Positions 1-10,702 of a stretch of 64,000 nucleotides of DNA are shown in pieces. The notes under the pieces were generated by a model. It did not search any database, was not told the origin of the DNA, and was given only the letters and a program-made list of their open reading frames with translations. Positions within the stretch are counted from its first letter, which is position 1, and the number at the start of each line of letters is the position of its first letter. The stretch lies in the NCBI GenBank assembly GCA_022376515.1, contig WTXI01000093.1, positions 1 through 64,000 of the forward strand, read 5' to 3'. The position numbers and the translations under genes are program-made. Source of the stretch: Lactifluus volemus. Its lineage: Eukaryota > Basidiomycota > Agaricomycetes > Russulales > Russulaceae.

Positions 1-755
1 TCATTCGGCAAGGTGGTATCCCCTTGGTGGTGGGGCGCTTTAATCGCCCATTCGGTAGCCATGGATGTCTTATTGAGTTCAGCAGGCGGGATTGGAGGGT
101 GTGGCTCAGAAATTTTTGAAATTCTGTCAGGGTACTCGGGAAAATAGGCTGCCCATTCCTTGAGTTCAGGGTGTTTATCTTCTATGTCTTTCTTTTGCTC
201 AGCGGTGAGCTTGTCGTCTTCTAGGCGCAGTCAGAGGTGTGTCAACATCCTCTGTTTGTTTTCTCGTTTAACGTCTGCTTCTCTGAGGCGCAGTTTGGCA
301 TGGTCTTCGACCCCTAGGAAGCAGGCCCTGGTAACTCCTCGGGTGGCCACCTCTGTGTGAAGGTTATCCCAGGTCATGTCTGTCCAGTTAATGTCTGGAT
401 TGAAGGCCCTAAGCCAGGTAAAACTGAAGATAATTCGGTCCTTCCCCAGGTTGGCGACCAGGAAGAGGAGTTCCTCTCTTTTATTCCCTTGCGTGACATG
501 GAGTATCACATATCTTTTGACTGCTCCACTCCTGTTGTCGGTTCCATCCACATTCGTGACTCGCACTGGTAGCGGGAGTCGTTTTGTGGTGATTCCCCAA
601 CGTGCTATGGTCCTTTGATCAATGAAATTTTCGTTTGCCCCACTGTCTACCAGGGCTGTTTCTCCAACCGTTCCACACAGAGACCTGAAGGTAAAAGGCA
701 TGTTAATTGATTTACATCCTCGATGGCCTACAAAACAAATGCGTGGTACTTCTGC
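1..755 (-). pseudogene. G0 pol N-terminus: retroviral-type aspartic protease and linker to reverse transcriptase
   Basis: The open minus-strand segment 231-701 contains the protease active site ALVDSGANENFID, followed by the conserved downstream strand ending in a Y-x-T-W-L-like stretch (FSFTWLRAFNPDINW). Intact relatives in this window (G1, G2, G3) have the same order. Below 231 a different frame continues with ATEWAIKAPHHQG, matching the linker EWAIKAHQEQ of G1 pol before reverse transcriptase, so at least one frameshift separates them. Between the gag stop and the protease there is also a frame break. In an intact element the protease would cut the Gag-Pol polyprotein inside the virus-like particle. 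This copy is not functional, and reverse transcriptase lies beyond the left edge. Confidence 0.8.
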
Positions 756-781
756 TCCATGCCAGGTTGGCGGGCAGGAGC
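754..781 (-). promoter_or_regulatory. G0 gag-pol junction stem-loop (putative recoding element)
   Basis: Directly after the gag stop (TGA, minus strand, next to 782) the sequence forms GCTCC...GGAGC around an 18-nt loop containing CCTGG. The same arrangement follows the gag stop in G0b, G1, G2 and G3. Here the codons before the stop are TTT CCC TGA instead of TTT plus stop, so the shift site looks decayed. The role in -1 frameshifting is an inference. Confidence 0.5.
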
Positions 782-2324
782 TCAGGGAAAATCCTCTTCA
801 TCCTCTTTTTGTAACTCGTCCCACACTCTTTCTCGCTCCTCCTGGTTCATCCCTTGGAGATGCCGTGCCACCTCTCTGGGAGCCCCTGGGTTAACGATAG
901 GTGTGGGGTTTTCCGAGGAGGAGGCGTGATTGAAAAGGTCAATGAGGGGGTCCTGACCAGCAGGGGTCCCTTGTCCAGGGTGATCGTTCTCATTCCGTGC
1001 CCCCTGCGCTTGGGAAAAGTAGGGGGGAGGAGGTTGATGCCAGTTGTTCGAACGTTGGCGTGGCAGGGCAGGTAGCAGTCTGGGTCCCGATTGTTGGTTA
1101 GGGTATTGGGTCCTACCCGAGGTTTGGGGAATGTGCTTGGACGGTTGGCCTTTTGGACAGTTTTTGACAAAGTGTCCAAACTGTCCGCACCCTATGCACC
1201 GGCCTTTGTGCCAGAACCTTTCCCTCTGGGCATGAGTGGCTGCATTTGCTTCAACTTGAGTATTATCAATGTCCATGGCATAGGGGTCGTGGCGGGGTTG
1301 TGGGGGCCTTGCTGGGAGGCCCATTGACCGTCTTAAGTGTTCCTGAGTTACAGAAGGGCGACTGGGCTGGCCAGGTCGCTGTCCTAGGAGGGCTGTCCTG
1401 GCCTTGTGTCAGTTGTTCTGCTTTCTAGCATCACTCTCCCATTGGTTGAGGGTTATAGGCCAAGTTTCCTGGTTGAGGATGGCCTTCTTGAGTTCATGCC
1501 TTAGACCAGCTTGGAAGAGGTCCATGGTTCCTGCATCATTTCTAGACCATCCGGCCTGCTTGACCAAGCTTTCAAAACCAGAGATGTATGAGTCGACGTC
1601 ATCACCAAGCATCTCATGTTTCTTGAGCTTTTCGTAGGCTCTTTGCCTTTTATTTGAATCGGTGAAGGCGTCCTTGAACGCTTGTTCGAACTCCTGCCAG
1701 ATGATCTCATTGGTATGCTAATGAGTTGTGGCTTCCAACTTATTTAACTGTTTCTCTTGCCAGTCGTTTACCCTTTCTCCTTTGATGTAAGTTAGGGCCA
1801 TAAGCACCCTATTATATGGCTCTTTCATTTCATCCGCATTTCGATTGATGAGTTTCCACTGTTTGAATTCTTTCAGGAAGAGATCACTTCAATTTCTATC
1901 TCCATAAAAGATGGAGGGAGCCAGCCCTTTAAGTCTGCCTGTCCCGGGGTTTGAAGGGGTGGTGGTGGCAGCTGTAATAGTGCTTCTGGCGTGGACTGCC
2001 CTCTGGGTAGAGGAGGAGGAGGCTGCAGTGATGACAGGGGGAAGTCCGCTAGGGACGTTTGGCACCGCCTGGGAGGAGAGTTGTGGGGGAAGGAGACTAC
2101 CTCCCTGTTAGTAGAGATCATAGATTTGAGACGAGATGCATTGCGTCATGACAGGTGGTTGTTCGGGAGTCAGAGGGTGGCTTCCTTGTAGGGTAACGAT
2201 GGCTCCAACGGTAGCTGCAAGAGTATCATCGGCAAGAGGGTCGGGCTGGTTTTGAGGAGAGGCTGGAGCTTCTGACTCAGTTTCTGAGTCTGAGGAGTTT
2301 AGCTGTGAGGCACCGAAGCTTCCA
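782..2324 (-). pseudogene. G0 gag (capsid and CCHC zinc knuckle), broken
   Basis: Minus strand. The C-terminal open piece (782-1,324) has the nucleocapsid knuckle CIGCGQFGHFVKNC and an acidic tail ending DEEDFP. A middle piece (1,409-1,710, two frames) has the capsid segment SYISGFESLVKQAGW and FQAGLRHELKKAI. A third piece (about 1,700-2,150) carries GDRN and FKQWKLINRNADEMKEPYNR, typical of the capsid N-terminal domain, behind a proline-rich linker. An acidic stretch SSDSETESEAPASP lies at 2,230-2,310. The remaining N-terminus is beyond element A, starting at an ATG near 4,088 (MSAERSESDRGAV, resembling MSDSSRGSPYG of G2 gag). Frame changes and an in-frame stop near 2,105 make it a pseudogene. 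Gag would form the cytoplasmic particle shell and bind element RNA. Confidence 0.8.
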
Positions 2325-4017
2325 CATCAGGAAAACCTGTTTCAGCTTAAAGGCTCCTTAAAATTTACTTAATTTTATTATATAACTCCTATAAAGATTT
2401 CAGGCAACCACTATTCTAAAAATATTTTGCTTAAAAGCTGCTTGAAATTCTGTAGTTTGCTTGTCAACAGTGAGGATCTAATGGAGCTGCTTAGGCTAAG
2501 CATATTAAGCAGAGCTTCAGCAGCTATTTAAGCAGAGCTTAAGCAGCTATTTAAGCCTGTTAAGCAGGGCATAAATTTATGTTCACAAGCAGACAAATTC
2601 ACACAAGTCAAAAAAAAATTCAAACTGCAACTTTATTGAAATTATCTAAACTAGAGGTACAAAAACTAACTAATCTGTGCTAACACACATCTAGCTAAGT
2701 CACACTCAACCTCACACAAACAGCAAGTGGCACACTGTGGCATGGGTGGGGCTGCAGGGCTATGGGGAGGTGGCAGTGGTGGTGGTGGCAGTGGTGGAGG
2801 CATGGGAAGAGGTGGGGGAGGAGGCGTGGGAGGAGGCGCGGGAGGAGGTGAGGGGTGCGGGAGGCATGAGAGAACGTGCAGGAGGCACATGGGAATGCAC
2901 AGGGTGCGGGAGAAGGCGAGAACGCATGAGGAGGCACAGGGCGCGGAAGGAGGCGAGGAACGCAGGAGGTGGCACAGGGCGCAGGAAGAGAAAGCACAGG
3001 GTGTGGGTGGGAAGCGCAAGCACAGGCACAGGCGCAGGGCACGGGAAGAGCACGTGAAGGTGCAGGGTGCAGGAAGCGCAGGTGAATGCACAGGGGTGAG
3101 AGGTGCGAGAGGAGGTGCGAGAGGAGGCGTGGGAGGAGGCACGGGAAACGTAGGAGGCGCAAGGAGCACGGGAGACGTGAGAGGTGCAAGCGACATAGGA
3201 AGCACAGGGATGCGGAAGCGGCAGAGGCGGCGGTGCAGGAGGTGGTGGTCCAGGCAGCAGAGGCGGAGGAGGCGATGAAAAAAGAGTCAGACGCGTTGGG
3301 GCGGGGCAGGCAGGGTGACAACGTACCGGGGAGAGGTGCAGAAGGCACTGGCGCAGGCAGCGCCCTCGCAGTGCCAAAGGATCCAAGAGGAGGAAAAAGC
3401 GGTGGGGGAGGTGCAGGAACAGGAGGCATATGACGACGTGACAGAGGTAAAGGCAGAAGTAGAGAAGGAGAGGAGGCGGAGGCGGAGGTGGCAGCAGTGG
3501 GATGCGTTGCACGAAAACGAACCAGGGGGACGTGTTGCACGGCAACGAACCAGGAGGGGACGCAGTCGCGGTGGCAAGAAGGTGGCGGGGAGGCATGTGG
3601 CAGCACCAGACAGGGAGCGGTGGTGGTGGCGACAGCAGAGGACAGAGACATGCAGACAGACAGAAGGAGGGGACAAAAGGACGCGGCAAAAAAAGATGAG
3701 GCATGAAAATCAACATGGTGCCAACAAGAATAAACAATAATCACGTGATCTGTAACGACTTAGCGAAATTTTCATGATTTAACAAAAATTTCAGACACCT
3801 TACTTAATTTACTTAATTTACTTAGACAATTTTTGTGTACTTAGCTTCCTTGACTGGTGATTTATGTCCTTAATTTTATTAGATTGGCTTAGTGATGCTT
3901 AATTAGCTTAAATTATTTCAATTTGCTTAAGTCTAATGGTGCTAAGCTGCCTAAGCCTGCCTTAACAACACTAAGCAGTGGCTAAGCCTGTCTAAGGCCA
4001 ACTAGGTTTTGCTGATG
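2325..4017. mobile_element. Element A: non-autonomous inverted-repeat element rich in TTAAG motifs
   Basis: The ends are CATCAGGAAAACCT and AGGTTTTGCTGATG, a 14-bp terminal inverted repeat with one mismatch. Both outer parts are AT-rich and packed with GCTTAA/TTAAGC motifs; the core (about 2,730-3,600) is a GC-rich, purine-biased strand of GGAGGNGCGGGAGGNG-like repeats. It shares internal modules with elements B and C, for example GACAACGTACCGGGGAG near 3,317. It splits the N-terminal part of G0 gag. No transposase is encoded. A target-site duplication is not evident, so the superfamily is unknown. Confidence 0.75.
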
Positions 4018-4088
4018 GAGCCACCACTTGAGTGCTCTGCATCCCACATCACCGCGCCTCTGTCAGATTCTGACCTTTCTGCGCTCAT

Positions 4089-4570
4089 TGAGTGGTACCA
4101 AACTGGGCCATTCTGCCTGCAGCCACAGGTGTATGATGTCGGTGAGTCTTCCGTCTGCTCAGTGCCCGACACTCACATTTATTGTGTCTACCTAGGGAAA
4201 TGCAAGGCTTGGATTTACCAAGTTCCTGGTCCATCACCTCTGCAAAAGTCTTTCTATTCTGAGTTGCTGCCACATTCTTCCTAGCAGTACAGTATAGTAC
4301 TTTGGGACTGGAGATGGGTCACTTGAGATGCTTGCTCTTGTCTGTGTCATGGTAATCCTTGGTGATGAGTTGTTCTTGGTTGATAGCTTGTAGTGTGTGT
4401 AGTAAACAACAATTTCGGTATTTGCCTTTCTCAATCTGCTTAGTGTGTGTGAACTACAGGTTGTTACAGCTCTACTACAGAGACTTAACATGTGACTACA
4501 GTGCTCTACATAAACTGAACCCAGCTACAACATGCAATATATCAGGGACTTGACGACAAGAGCTACCAGT
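4089..4570. other. Unassigned stretch, presumed G0 leader/LTR
   Basis: It lies between the probable G0 gag start (about 4,088, minus) and the broken G0b pol (about 4,571). By position it should contain the G0 5' UTR and LTR. I see TGTTACAG at about 4,459 but no matching end or self-complementary primer site, and no supported gene. Confidence 0.35.
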
Positions 4571-4654
4571 GCTACCATGACTAGGTAGGCCTATCTAGGT
4601 ACATGCATGATTCCTGATGTTGGTTCTCGAGATACAACATATTTGAGTAAGACA

Positions 4655-4684
4655 GGCTCGCACCCAGGCTGCACAGGTCGAGCC
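4655..4684 (-). promoter_or_regulatory. G0b gag-pol junction stem-loop (putative -1 recoding element)
   Basis: The minus strand reads GAT TTT TGA, then GGCTCG, an 18-nt loop with CCTGG, and CGAGCC: a perfect 6-bp stem. In the -1 frame the stretch after the stop translates as FLNGSTCAAWVRAC, which matches the post-shift peptides of G1-G3 although no AUG precedes it. The UUU before the stop lets a Phe-tRNA slip back one base onto another UUU. Confidence 0.6.
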
Positions 4685-4686
4685 AT

Positions 4687-5846
4687 TCAAAAATCCTCTT
4701 CTTCTACCAGCCCGTCCAAGGTGCCGTTGAAGGCTCCTTTTCCAATCTTGGCCCTGATGCTCCTGAGCATCTGGATAGGATCATCGTCATCACTGACTTG
4801 CGTGGCTTCATCATCTTCCTTCTTGCTGGCTCTGGCCTTTGGTTGCTGCAGTGGCTTGGGGTTGTTTTGTCCTTTCTTTTTAGGACAGTCCCTGGAGAGG
4901 TGGCCTTGTTCTTTGCAGAAGAAGCACCGCCCCTCTCTTCTTAGCCTTTGCTTTTCATCTGCTTTTGCTGAGTCAGTTCTGGTGACATCAATATCCATGA
5001 CCCAAGGGTCTTTCTGAGGAGGGGTTACTTTCTTCTTGGCCATGAGTTGGCTAGCCCATCTGGGGACGTCCTTTCTGAAGCTGATTTTGTGTTTCAATTG
5101 CTGGTAAGCATCGTGGTGTTGGGTGGCCAACTCTTGCTAGCCTCTTAGGGTGTTTGGGTTCGCTCCTACTTGTTTGAGCATGCTGGTGAGGAGTCCTAGG
5201 TCCAGCCCCCTTTTGTACATTCTGATGGTGCCATTGCTGTCGGCATCCCATCCTGCCTTTTTCCTGAGGCGATTGAATTCAGCAGTGTACTGGGCCAGAT
5301 TTCCTTTCTTCATCTCCAAATGTTCCAGCTTCGTGATCACATTGTCTTCCTCATTGGTGTCTTTGAAGGCGTTGTCTAGGGCATCCTCAAAGTTGGTCCA
5401 AAGGATTTCTGCATTTTCTCCATGCTGGACCACTTTTTGTTCAATCGTGTCCAAGTAGTCTTGTACCCATGCTGATACTAGAGGGCCTTTGACCATCCCT
5501 AGCATTGTCATGACGTGATTGTAGGGGATCAGCATGTCGTCGTGGTTTCTGTTGATGGCTTTGTACATTCTCCACTCGGTTTTGAAGACGTCGTATAGGC
5601 TTTTGTCTCCCTTGAATGGCGTGGGCGGGATGCCTTTCAGGCCGTTCCTAGGTGGTGCGACTGGTTGTGCCCCTCCTACTGCCACACCGGCAGCACCACC
5701 ACCACCACCGCCTCCACCGCCACCACCACCACTCTGGCTTGGTCCTGCCTGTGCTGTGATTTGTACTGGCTGTGTCAGGGTTGCTGAGCGGGTAAACATG
5801 GGGGTTGGCGAGGTGATGCTAAGGGCACTCATGGCTCTATCTATGG
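4687..5846 (-). pseudogene. G0b gag, main piece (capsid, CCHC knuckle)
   Basis: Two minus-strand frames (5,832-5,137 and 5,130-4,687) are separated by a break near 5,135. The first has a run of about 12 Gly followed by the capsid start GIPPTPFKGDKSLYDVF, and then AQYTAEFNRLRKKAGW. The second has the knuckle CFFCKEQGHLSRDC and ends EEEDF at the TGA of 4,687-4,689. The acidic C-terminus ending in Phe before the stop is shared by G1-G3. The upstream part of this gag lies in 7,304-7,478 and 10,703 to about 11,270, beyond elements B and C. The copy is dead because of insertions and frame breaks. Confidence 0.8.
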
Positions 5847-7303
5847 CATCAGGAAAACCTATAATTTGCTTAAGTGGTGATTAATGTTGCTTAATGTGCT
5901 TAATCTGAATTTTAAGCACATTAAGAGCCAGTTAAGAAACATGGGATTAAGCACAGGTAATACCACCTTGTTGCTTAATTAAGCACTTTTCTGCTTAATT
6001 GCGCTTGATTAAGCAGATTTTGCTTAATTAAGCTAATTAAGCAAGATCTAAGTAACAATAAGCATCTTTCACATTTTTAACTAATTTCAAATTTTCAATC
6101 ACAACTTCAAATTTTCAATCAGATAATATAGGCATCAAAATCATATATTGGAGATAAAACTACAACATTAATATCTAGGACTAAGGGTAATCTACAGGGC
6201 CTTGGTGCAACAGACCTGGCAGGGGGGGCTGCAGGGCCATGAGGAGGCAGTGGAGGTGTGGGAAGCGCGGGAGGTGCATGAGGCGCAAGCGACACAGGAG
6301 GCGCGGGAAGTGTAGGAGACGCAGGAAATGCAAGCGACACGGAAGGTGCAGGAAGCGCAAGACGAGGCATGGGAAGCGCGGGAAATGTAGGAGACGTGGG
6401 AGGCGCGGGAAGCGTAGGCAGCACAGGAGGTGCGAGAAGCGTGAGCAAAGCGCGCGGGAGGCGCAGGAGGTGCAAGCGGCATTGGAAGCGCAGGAGGTGG
6501 TGGTCCAGACGGCAGAGGTGGAGGAGAAGATGGAGAAGGCGAAAAAAAAATAGTCAGGTTGCGTTGGGGTGGGGCAGGCAACGCGATAATGTACCGGGGA
6601 GAAGTACACGGGGAGAGGTGCAGAAAGCGTCGGCACAGGTAGTGTGACAGCACAGACCGCCTCGCAGTGCCAGTGGATCCAGGACAGGCGAAAGTGGTTG
6701 GGAGGCGCAGGAGGGACATAACGACGCGACAGCGGCAGAGGCAGAGAAGGAGGCAGAGGCAGAGAGAAGGTGGAGGAGGCAGCAGTGGGACGCGTTGGGG
6801 TGGGGCAGTTTGACAACAAGACACATGGAGACGGGGACAGAGAGAGGGATGGAAAGAGGCGGCAGAATGATATGAGGCACGAAAATCAACATCATGCAAA
6901 CAGTGGTAAACAAAACCACGTGGTTGCTGCACGACTTAGCGAAAATTTCGCAACTTGGCATAATTTCATGACTTAGCATATTTTTTGGACTTCAGTTAGA
7001 TTACATAAATTATTTCTGTTTGCTTAGCACACAATTAAAAGGTGCTTAAAATTCTCTTAGGTTGCTTAAACTATTTGTTTACTTAGCATGATTTAAGTTT
7101 GCTTAGGTTTCATTATTAGCCATGATAAAACCTGCTTAGTTGTGCTTAATGTGGATTAATGGGTTTAATGTGCTTAACATGCTTAAACAAGAAAAAAAAG
7201 AAATTTTTTATTAAGCAGAGGACAGTAATCAAGACCATTAAGCAAAAGTAAGCAGTGATAAGCACCATAATCACCGTAAGAAAAATATCATGTTTTCCTG
7301 ATG
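5847..7303. mobile_element. Element B: relative of element A
   Basis: Ends are CATCAGGAAAACCT and ATGTTTTCCTGATG (13 of 14 positions pair). It has AT-rich flanks full of TTAAGC/GCTTAA and a GC-rich core of GGNGGCGCGGGAAGCG-type repeats (about 6,230-6,560). The shared modules GTACCGGGGAG (about 6,590) and ACGACTTAGCGAAAATTTCG (6,930-6,950) are also present in A or C. It interrupts G0b gag upstream of MSALSITSPTPMF. Both flanks carry GG next to the element, too short to call a target duplication. Confidence 0.75.
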
Positions 7304-7478
7304 GGGGGTGACTGGTGTGATCATTCTGGGTTCTTCATTTTCTTGTGTAGGCGGGGGTTCTCTGGTTTGGTTGTCTTCTGAGGAGGAATTTGCTCCAGCT
7401 GAGTCTTGTTGAGGGAAGGTTGCTTCGTCCTCATCTTCACTTTCATTTTCACTTACTTCTGATTGCTGTATGGAAGGG
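7304..7478 (-). pseudogene. G0b gag, serine/acid-rich piece between elements B and C
   Basis: The minus strand reads SIQQSEVSENESEDEDEA and then PQQDSAGANSSSEDNQTREP without a stop, ending at element B. It is the acidic, disordered N-terminal linker of gag, comparable to the EDSEDDGS linker in G3 gag. It joins the main gag piece once element B is removed. Confidence 0.7.
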
Positions 7479-7800
7479 CATCAGCAAAATGTCCAAGCAG
7501 CTTATTTCTACTTAAAGTTACTTAAAAAGTTTTTTTAAGTACTCCTAAGTACTTTAAGCACTTTAAGCACTTTAAGTCATTTTAAGACAAGTCGGCCTCC
7601 AGGAATTTGCTTATTTTCACTTATTTTCGCTTATTTTCGCTTAATTTCGCTTATTTTCTGTTTTTTTATTTACTTAAAATCAGGTCAATTTTGACATTTG
7701 AGTGAATTTCAAGCATATTTAGTTTTCAGCACTTTTAAGAACATTTTAAGCAAAATTTATTTGAGATTACACTACAACATTAGTAACTAGGACTAAATAC

Positions 7801-8703
7801 AATCCAGTGGTGGAGCAGGCTCCTTTCCTTCTTACCACCACCATCCCACTAGTCTACTCACCCTCGCCTCAGCGCAGTAGCATCCTCTCACTCCCCCCCT
7901 CCTGCTCTCTCCTCCTGCCCTCCCCTCCAGCCCACCCCTCCCGAATTGTGGTCCCCACTCGCCCCTCATGGCCCTTGTTGGCCCCGGGTCGTTGCCCACG
8001 TCCCCCTCCCAGCCTCTTTCTTGGCTGCCCTGACCCCGGTCAGACCCACCCCTCCTGCAAGCCCCGTCGGACGCTCCGGCTCCCTCTGGCACCCTCCTCA
8101 CCCTCCCCTCTGGCCCACCCCTCCCGTCTTGCGGCCTCACCGCTGCCTTTGGGGCCCTTGGCCCTGCCTTGTGGTCCCCTTGGAACCCTCCTGCCCGGTG
8201 CCTCGTGCACCACCCCTCCTGACTGCCCTTCCCGGCTTTCTCCGGTCCTTGTGGCCACCCCTCCAGCCCTTTGATCGCCGCACGGCCTCGGCGTCCCGAT
8301 CGGTCGCCTCCGGGCGAACCCCCCTCCTGCTAGGCCCCCCTCCCTCCGCCGGCATGGCCGGCTTTCCTTCCTTTAATTACAACCCCTCTTATTAGACACT
8401 TTCTTTGGACCCCTCTTTTTTCGGCTACAGTATTTATACGCTTATTCATCTTGTGGGTTAGGGCGAGGTCTCTACTGCTGGAAGGCTAGGAGTCTGGTTC
8501 GAGGCCAGCCCGTTTTGGGGGGCCCTTTGGGTAATTGGGTCACCCCCTCTGCGGGGCCGGCGGGGTCCGACGGGCGAATAGCCCAGCACTCCCGGTCAAG
8601 CTAGTTAGTCTTTGTTCCTTTTCCCTTTACGCACAGAATTTCGTGTAGTACCGAGTTAGCATTAGTCTTGTCGCAATATACGCGGGGACTCTAAACCCCA
8701 ATT

Positions 8704-8738
<35 letters not shown>

Positions 8739-8749
8739 AGTGGTGGAGG
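7801..8749. repeat. 15-bp target-site duplication of the poly(A) retroposon
   Basis: Direct repeats AATCCAGTGGTGGAG at 7,801-7,815 and 8,735-8,749. The leading A residues of the right copy cannot be separated from the poly(A) tail. Confidence 0.85.
7816..8734 (+). mobile_element. Poly(A) retroposon (LINE 3' end or SINE-like) inside element C
   Basis: AATCCAGTGGTGGAG occurs at 7,801-7,815 and again at 8,735-8,749, bracketing a 919-bp insert ending in about 30 A. A long target duplication plus poly(A) is the mark of target-primed reverse transcription. The first ~580 bp are C/T-rich. The last ~300 bp contain GGTTCGAGGCC (about 8,495), which fits a Pol III B box, with a weaker A-box-like GGGTTAGGGCG about 40 bp upstream. 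No reverse transcriptase reading frame is present, so it is non-autonomous or 5'-truncated. Confidence 0.8.
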
Positions 8750-10702
8750 CATGGGAGGCACTCTAAACACAGGAGGTGCTCCAAACGCGGGAGGCGCGGG
8801 AGGTACGGGAGGCGCGGGAGGCGCGAGAGACGCGGGAGGCACGGGAGGCGTGGGGGGTGCTCCAAATGCGGGAGGCGCTCCAAACGCGGGGCTGCGCCTT
8901 GATGGGTTGCTGTTGCTGTTGGCGCTTTGGCTGTGATTGCAGCTGAGCATGTACCTGCTGCTGGCGGCGTTCTGGCTGAGTCCGTTGGTCCGGTTGAGCA
9001 TCAGATGGGGGAGCAGCAGAAGATGGATAGGCGGGGTGGTCGTCTTGACGGACATGAACGTGGTTTTTGCCATGCCAGATAAGGTCTGAAAAAAGGGGTC
9101 AAAGTTAGGGACGTACAAAGAGAAGATAGAAAAAAAGGGAGTTTTAAACGCATCAACGACGGCGACACTGGGTGGCATAGCGAAGGTGAGTATATGCGGT
9201 GCCTGCACGGGAGGCGCGGGAGGTGCGGGAGGCGCAATAAACGCGGGAAACGCGGGAAATGCGGGAGGTGCAGGAAGCGCAGGTGCGGAGGCAGCGGCGG
9301 AGGAGACGGAAGTGGCCCAGGAGGCACAGGAGGTGGGGCAGGCGGCGGGGCAGGAGGAGGCGGCGGAGGTAGAGGCGAAAAAAAAAGTCAGAATGGTTGG
9401 GTTGGGGCAGACAGCGTGACAACATACCGGGGAGGTGCAGAAGGCGTCGGCGCAGGTAGCATGACACCGTGGACCGCCCGGCAGTGCCAGTGGGTCCAGG
9501 AGGCGCGCGATATGGAGGCAAATGCAGTGCAGGCGGCGGAGATGGAAGTGGCCCAGTAGGCCCAGGAGGAGGTGGTGCAGGCGACGACGCAGGAGGAGGC
9601 AGTGGAGGCAGAAGAAGAAAAAAAGAGAAAGTCAGAACACTTTGGGTTGGGGCAGACAGCATGACAACATACCGGGGAGGTGCAGAAGGTGTCGGCGCAG
9701 GCAGCATGACGCCGTGGACCGCCTGGCAGTGCCAGTGGGTCCAGGAGGCGCGCGATGTGGTTGTGGCGAAAGCGGTAGAGGTGGCGCAGGTGCAGGCGCA
9801 GGAGGCCGTTGGGAAGGTATTTGGCATAGCACGGTCGTAGCACATAGGATCCAAAGAGTGAGGAAGACAGTAGGATGCAGCAGAGGCAGAGGCAGAGGAG
9901 GAGAGGGGGCGGAGGTGGGCAACAGTGGGACGCGTTGGGGCGGGGGAAGTCAAAAAAACAAGAAGCGGTGGCAAGAATGCAGGGACGCTGAGACGTGACG
10001 GGGCAAGATGGCGAGTGGTGGTGGCGACAGCAGAGGCCGTGACATGGAGTCAGCGACAGAGGGGACAGAGGGAGGATAGGCGCAGACAACGAGAGGCACG
10101 AAAATGATGAGGCAAACGAAAATCAACATCAAGCAAACAAGAGTAAACAACCGATGCAGGTGCACCGGAACGACTTAGCCAAAATTTCGTGACTTTGGCA
10201 AAAACTTTGCGACTTCACAAAATTTTCAGTGTGCTTAGCTAATTATGTGATAATTAAGCGACTTTAAGCGAATTTAAGTGACTTTAAGCGACTGTACATG
10301 TTTAAGTAACAATTAAGCAAACACAATAACTAGTAACCAGTGAACCAATTGTTTTAAGTGGTTTTAAGTGACAATTAAGCGACACCTGATAATCAAGCAA
10401 CTGGTAAGTGCAGTAAGCAGTCAACAAGATATTTTAAGTGCAATTAAGTACACAGACATGACACTTAAGCAGTTGATTAAAAATCATGTGACCACTTTGC
10501 TTAAAAAATGGGCATCGCTTAACTTGCTTAATTGTGCTTAAATGACTTAATTGTCTTAAGCGAAGCTTAATGTACTTAAAACTACTTAAAAAGTAATTTT
10601 AAGCAATTTTAAGTACATTTTAAGCATATTTTAAGCACATTTTAAGTAAAACTTTTTAAGTGACTTTAAGTAACTTTAAGCTGCTTGGACATTTTGCTGA
10701 TG

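Larger units (their letters stand above)
1..4570 (-). mobile_element. G0: decayed Ty3/gypsy retrotransposon, left side cut by window edge
   Basis: Read on the minus strand, this stretch gives a gag start near 4,088, gag, protease and the start of pol running off the left edge. Several stops and frameshifts break it, and element A (2,325-4,017) interrupts the gag N-terminus. G0 lies where the pol of the neighbouring minus-strand element G0b should continue, so G0 most likely inserted into G0b. The interval 4,089 to about 4,570 should hold its 5' UTR and LTR, but I could not delimit LTR ends or a primer site there, so the right boundary is approximate. Confidence 0.7.
7479..10702. mobile_element. 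Element C: large TTAAG-rich inverted-repeat element carrying a retroposon
   Basis: The terminal inverted repeats are perfect for about 25 bp, starting CATCAGCAAAATGTCCAAGC at both ends, and both continue into CTTAAAG/TTAAAGT-rich DNA. Outer parts (7,479-7,800; 10,200-10,702) are dense in CTTAAG-type motifs. The GC-rich core (8,740-9,980) holds GGAGGCGCGGGAGG repeats and two copies of the module ACAACATACCGGGGAGGTGC (about 9,420 and 9,665), so part of the core is internally duplicated. No transposase is seen. Flanking GGG on both sides is the only possible target duplication. It splits G0b gag between ELALPP and SIQQSEV. Confidence 0.75.

Noticed and set aside
2660..3740. Very long proline-rich or glycine-rich open frames on both strands of elements A, B and C
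   Set aside because: They are produced by the GC-rich GGAGGNGC repeats, overlap in several frames, and show no domain or conserved frame between the three elements.
7807..8395. Open frames of 100-155 codons in the retroposon body
   Set aside because: Low-complexity Pro/Leu/Ser content from C/T-rich DNA; no LINE or host domain; frames on both strands.
8450..8510. tRNA gene
   Set aside because: Only a B-box word and a weak A box; no cloverleaf with proper arms can be drawn.
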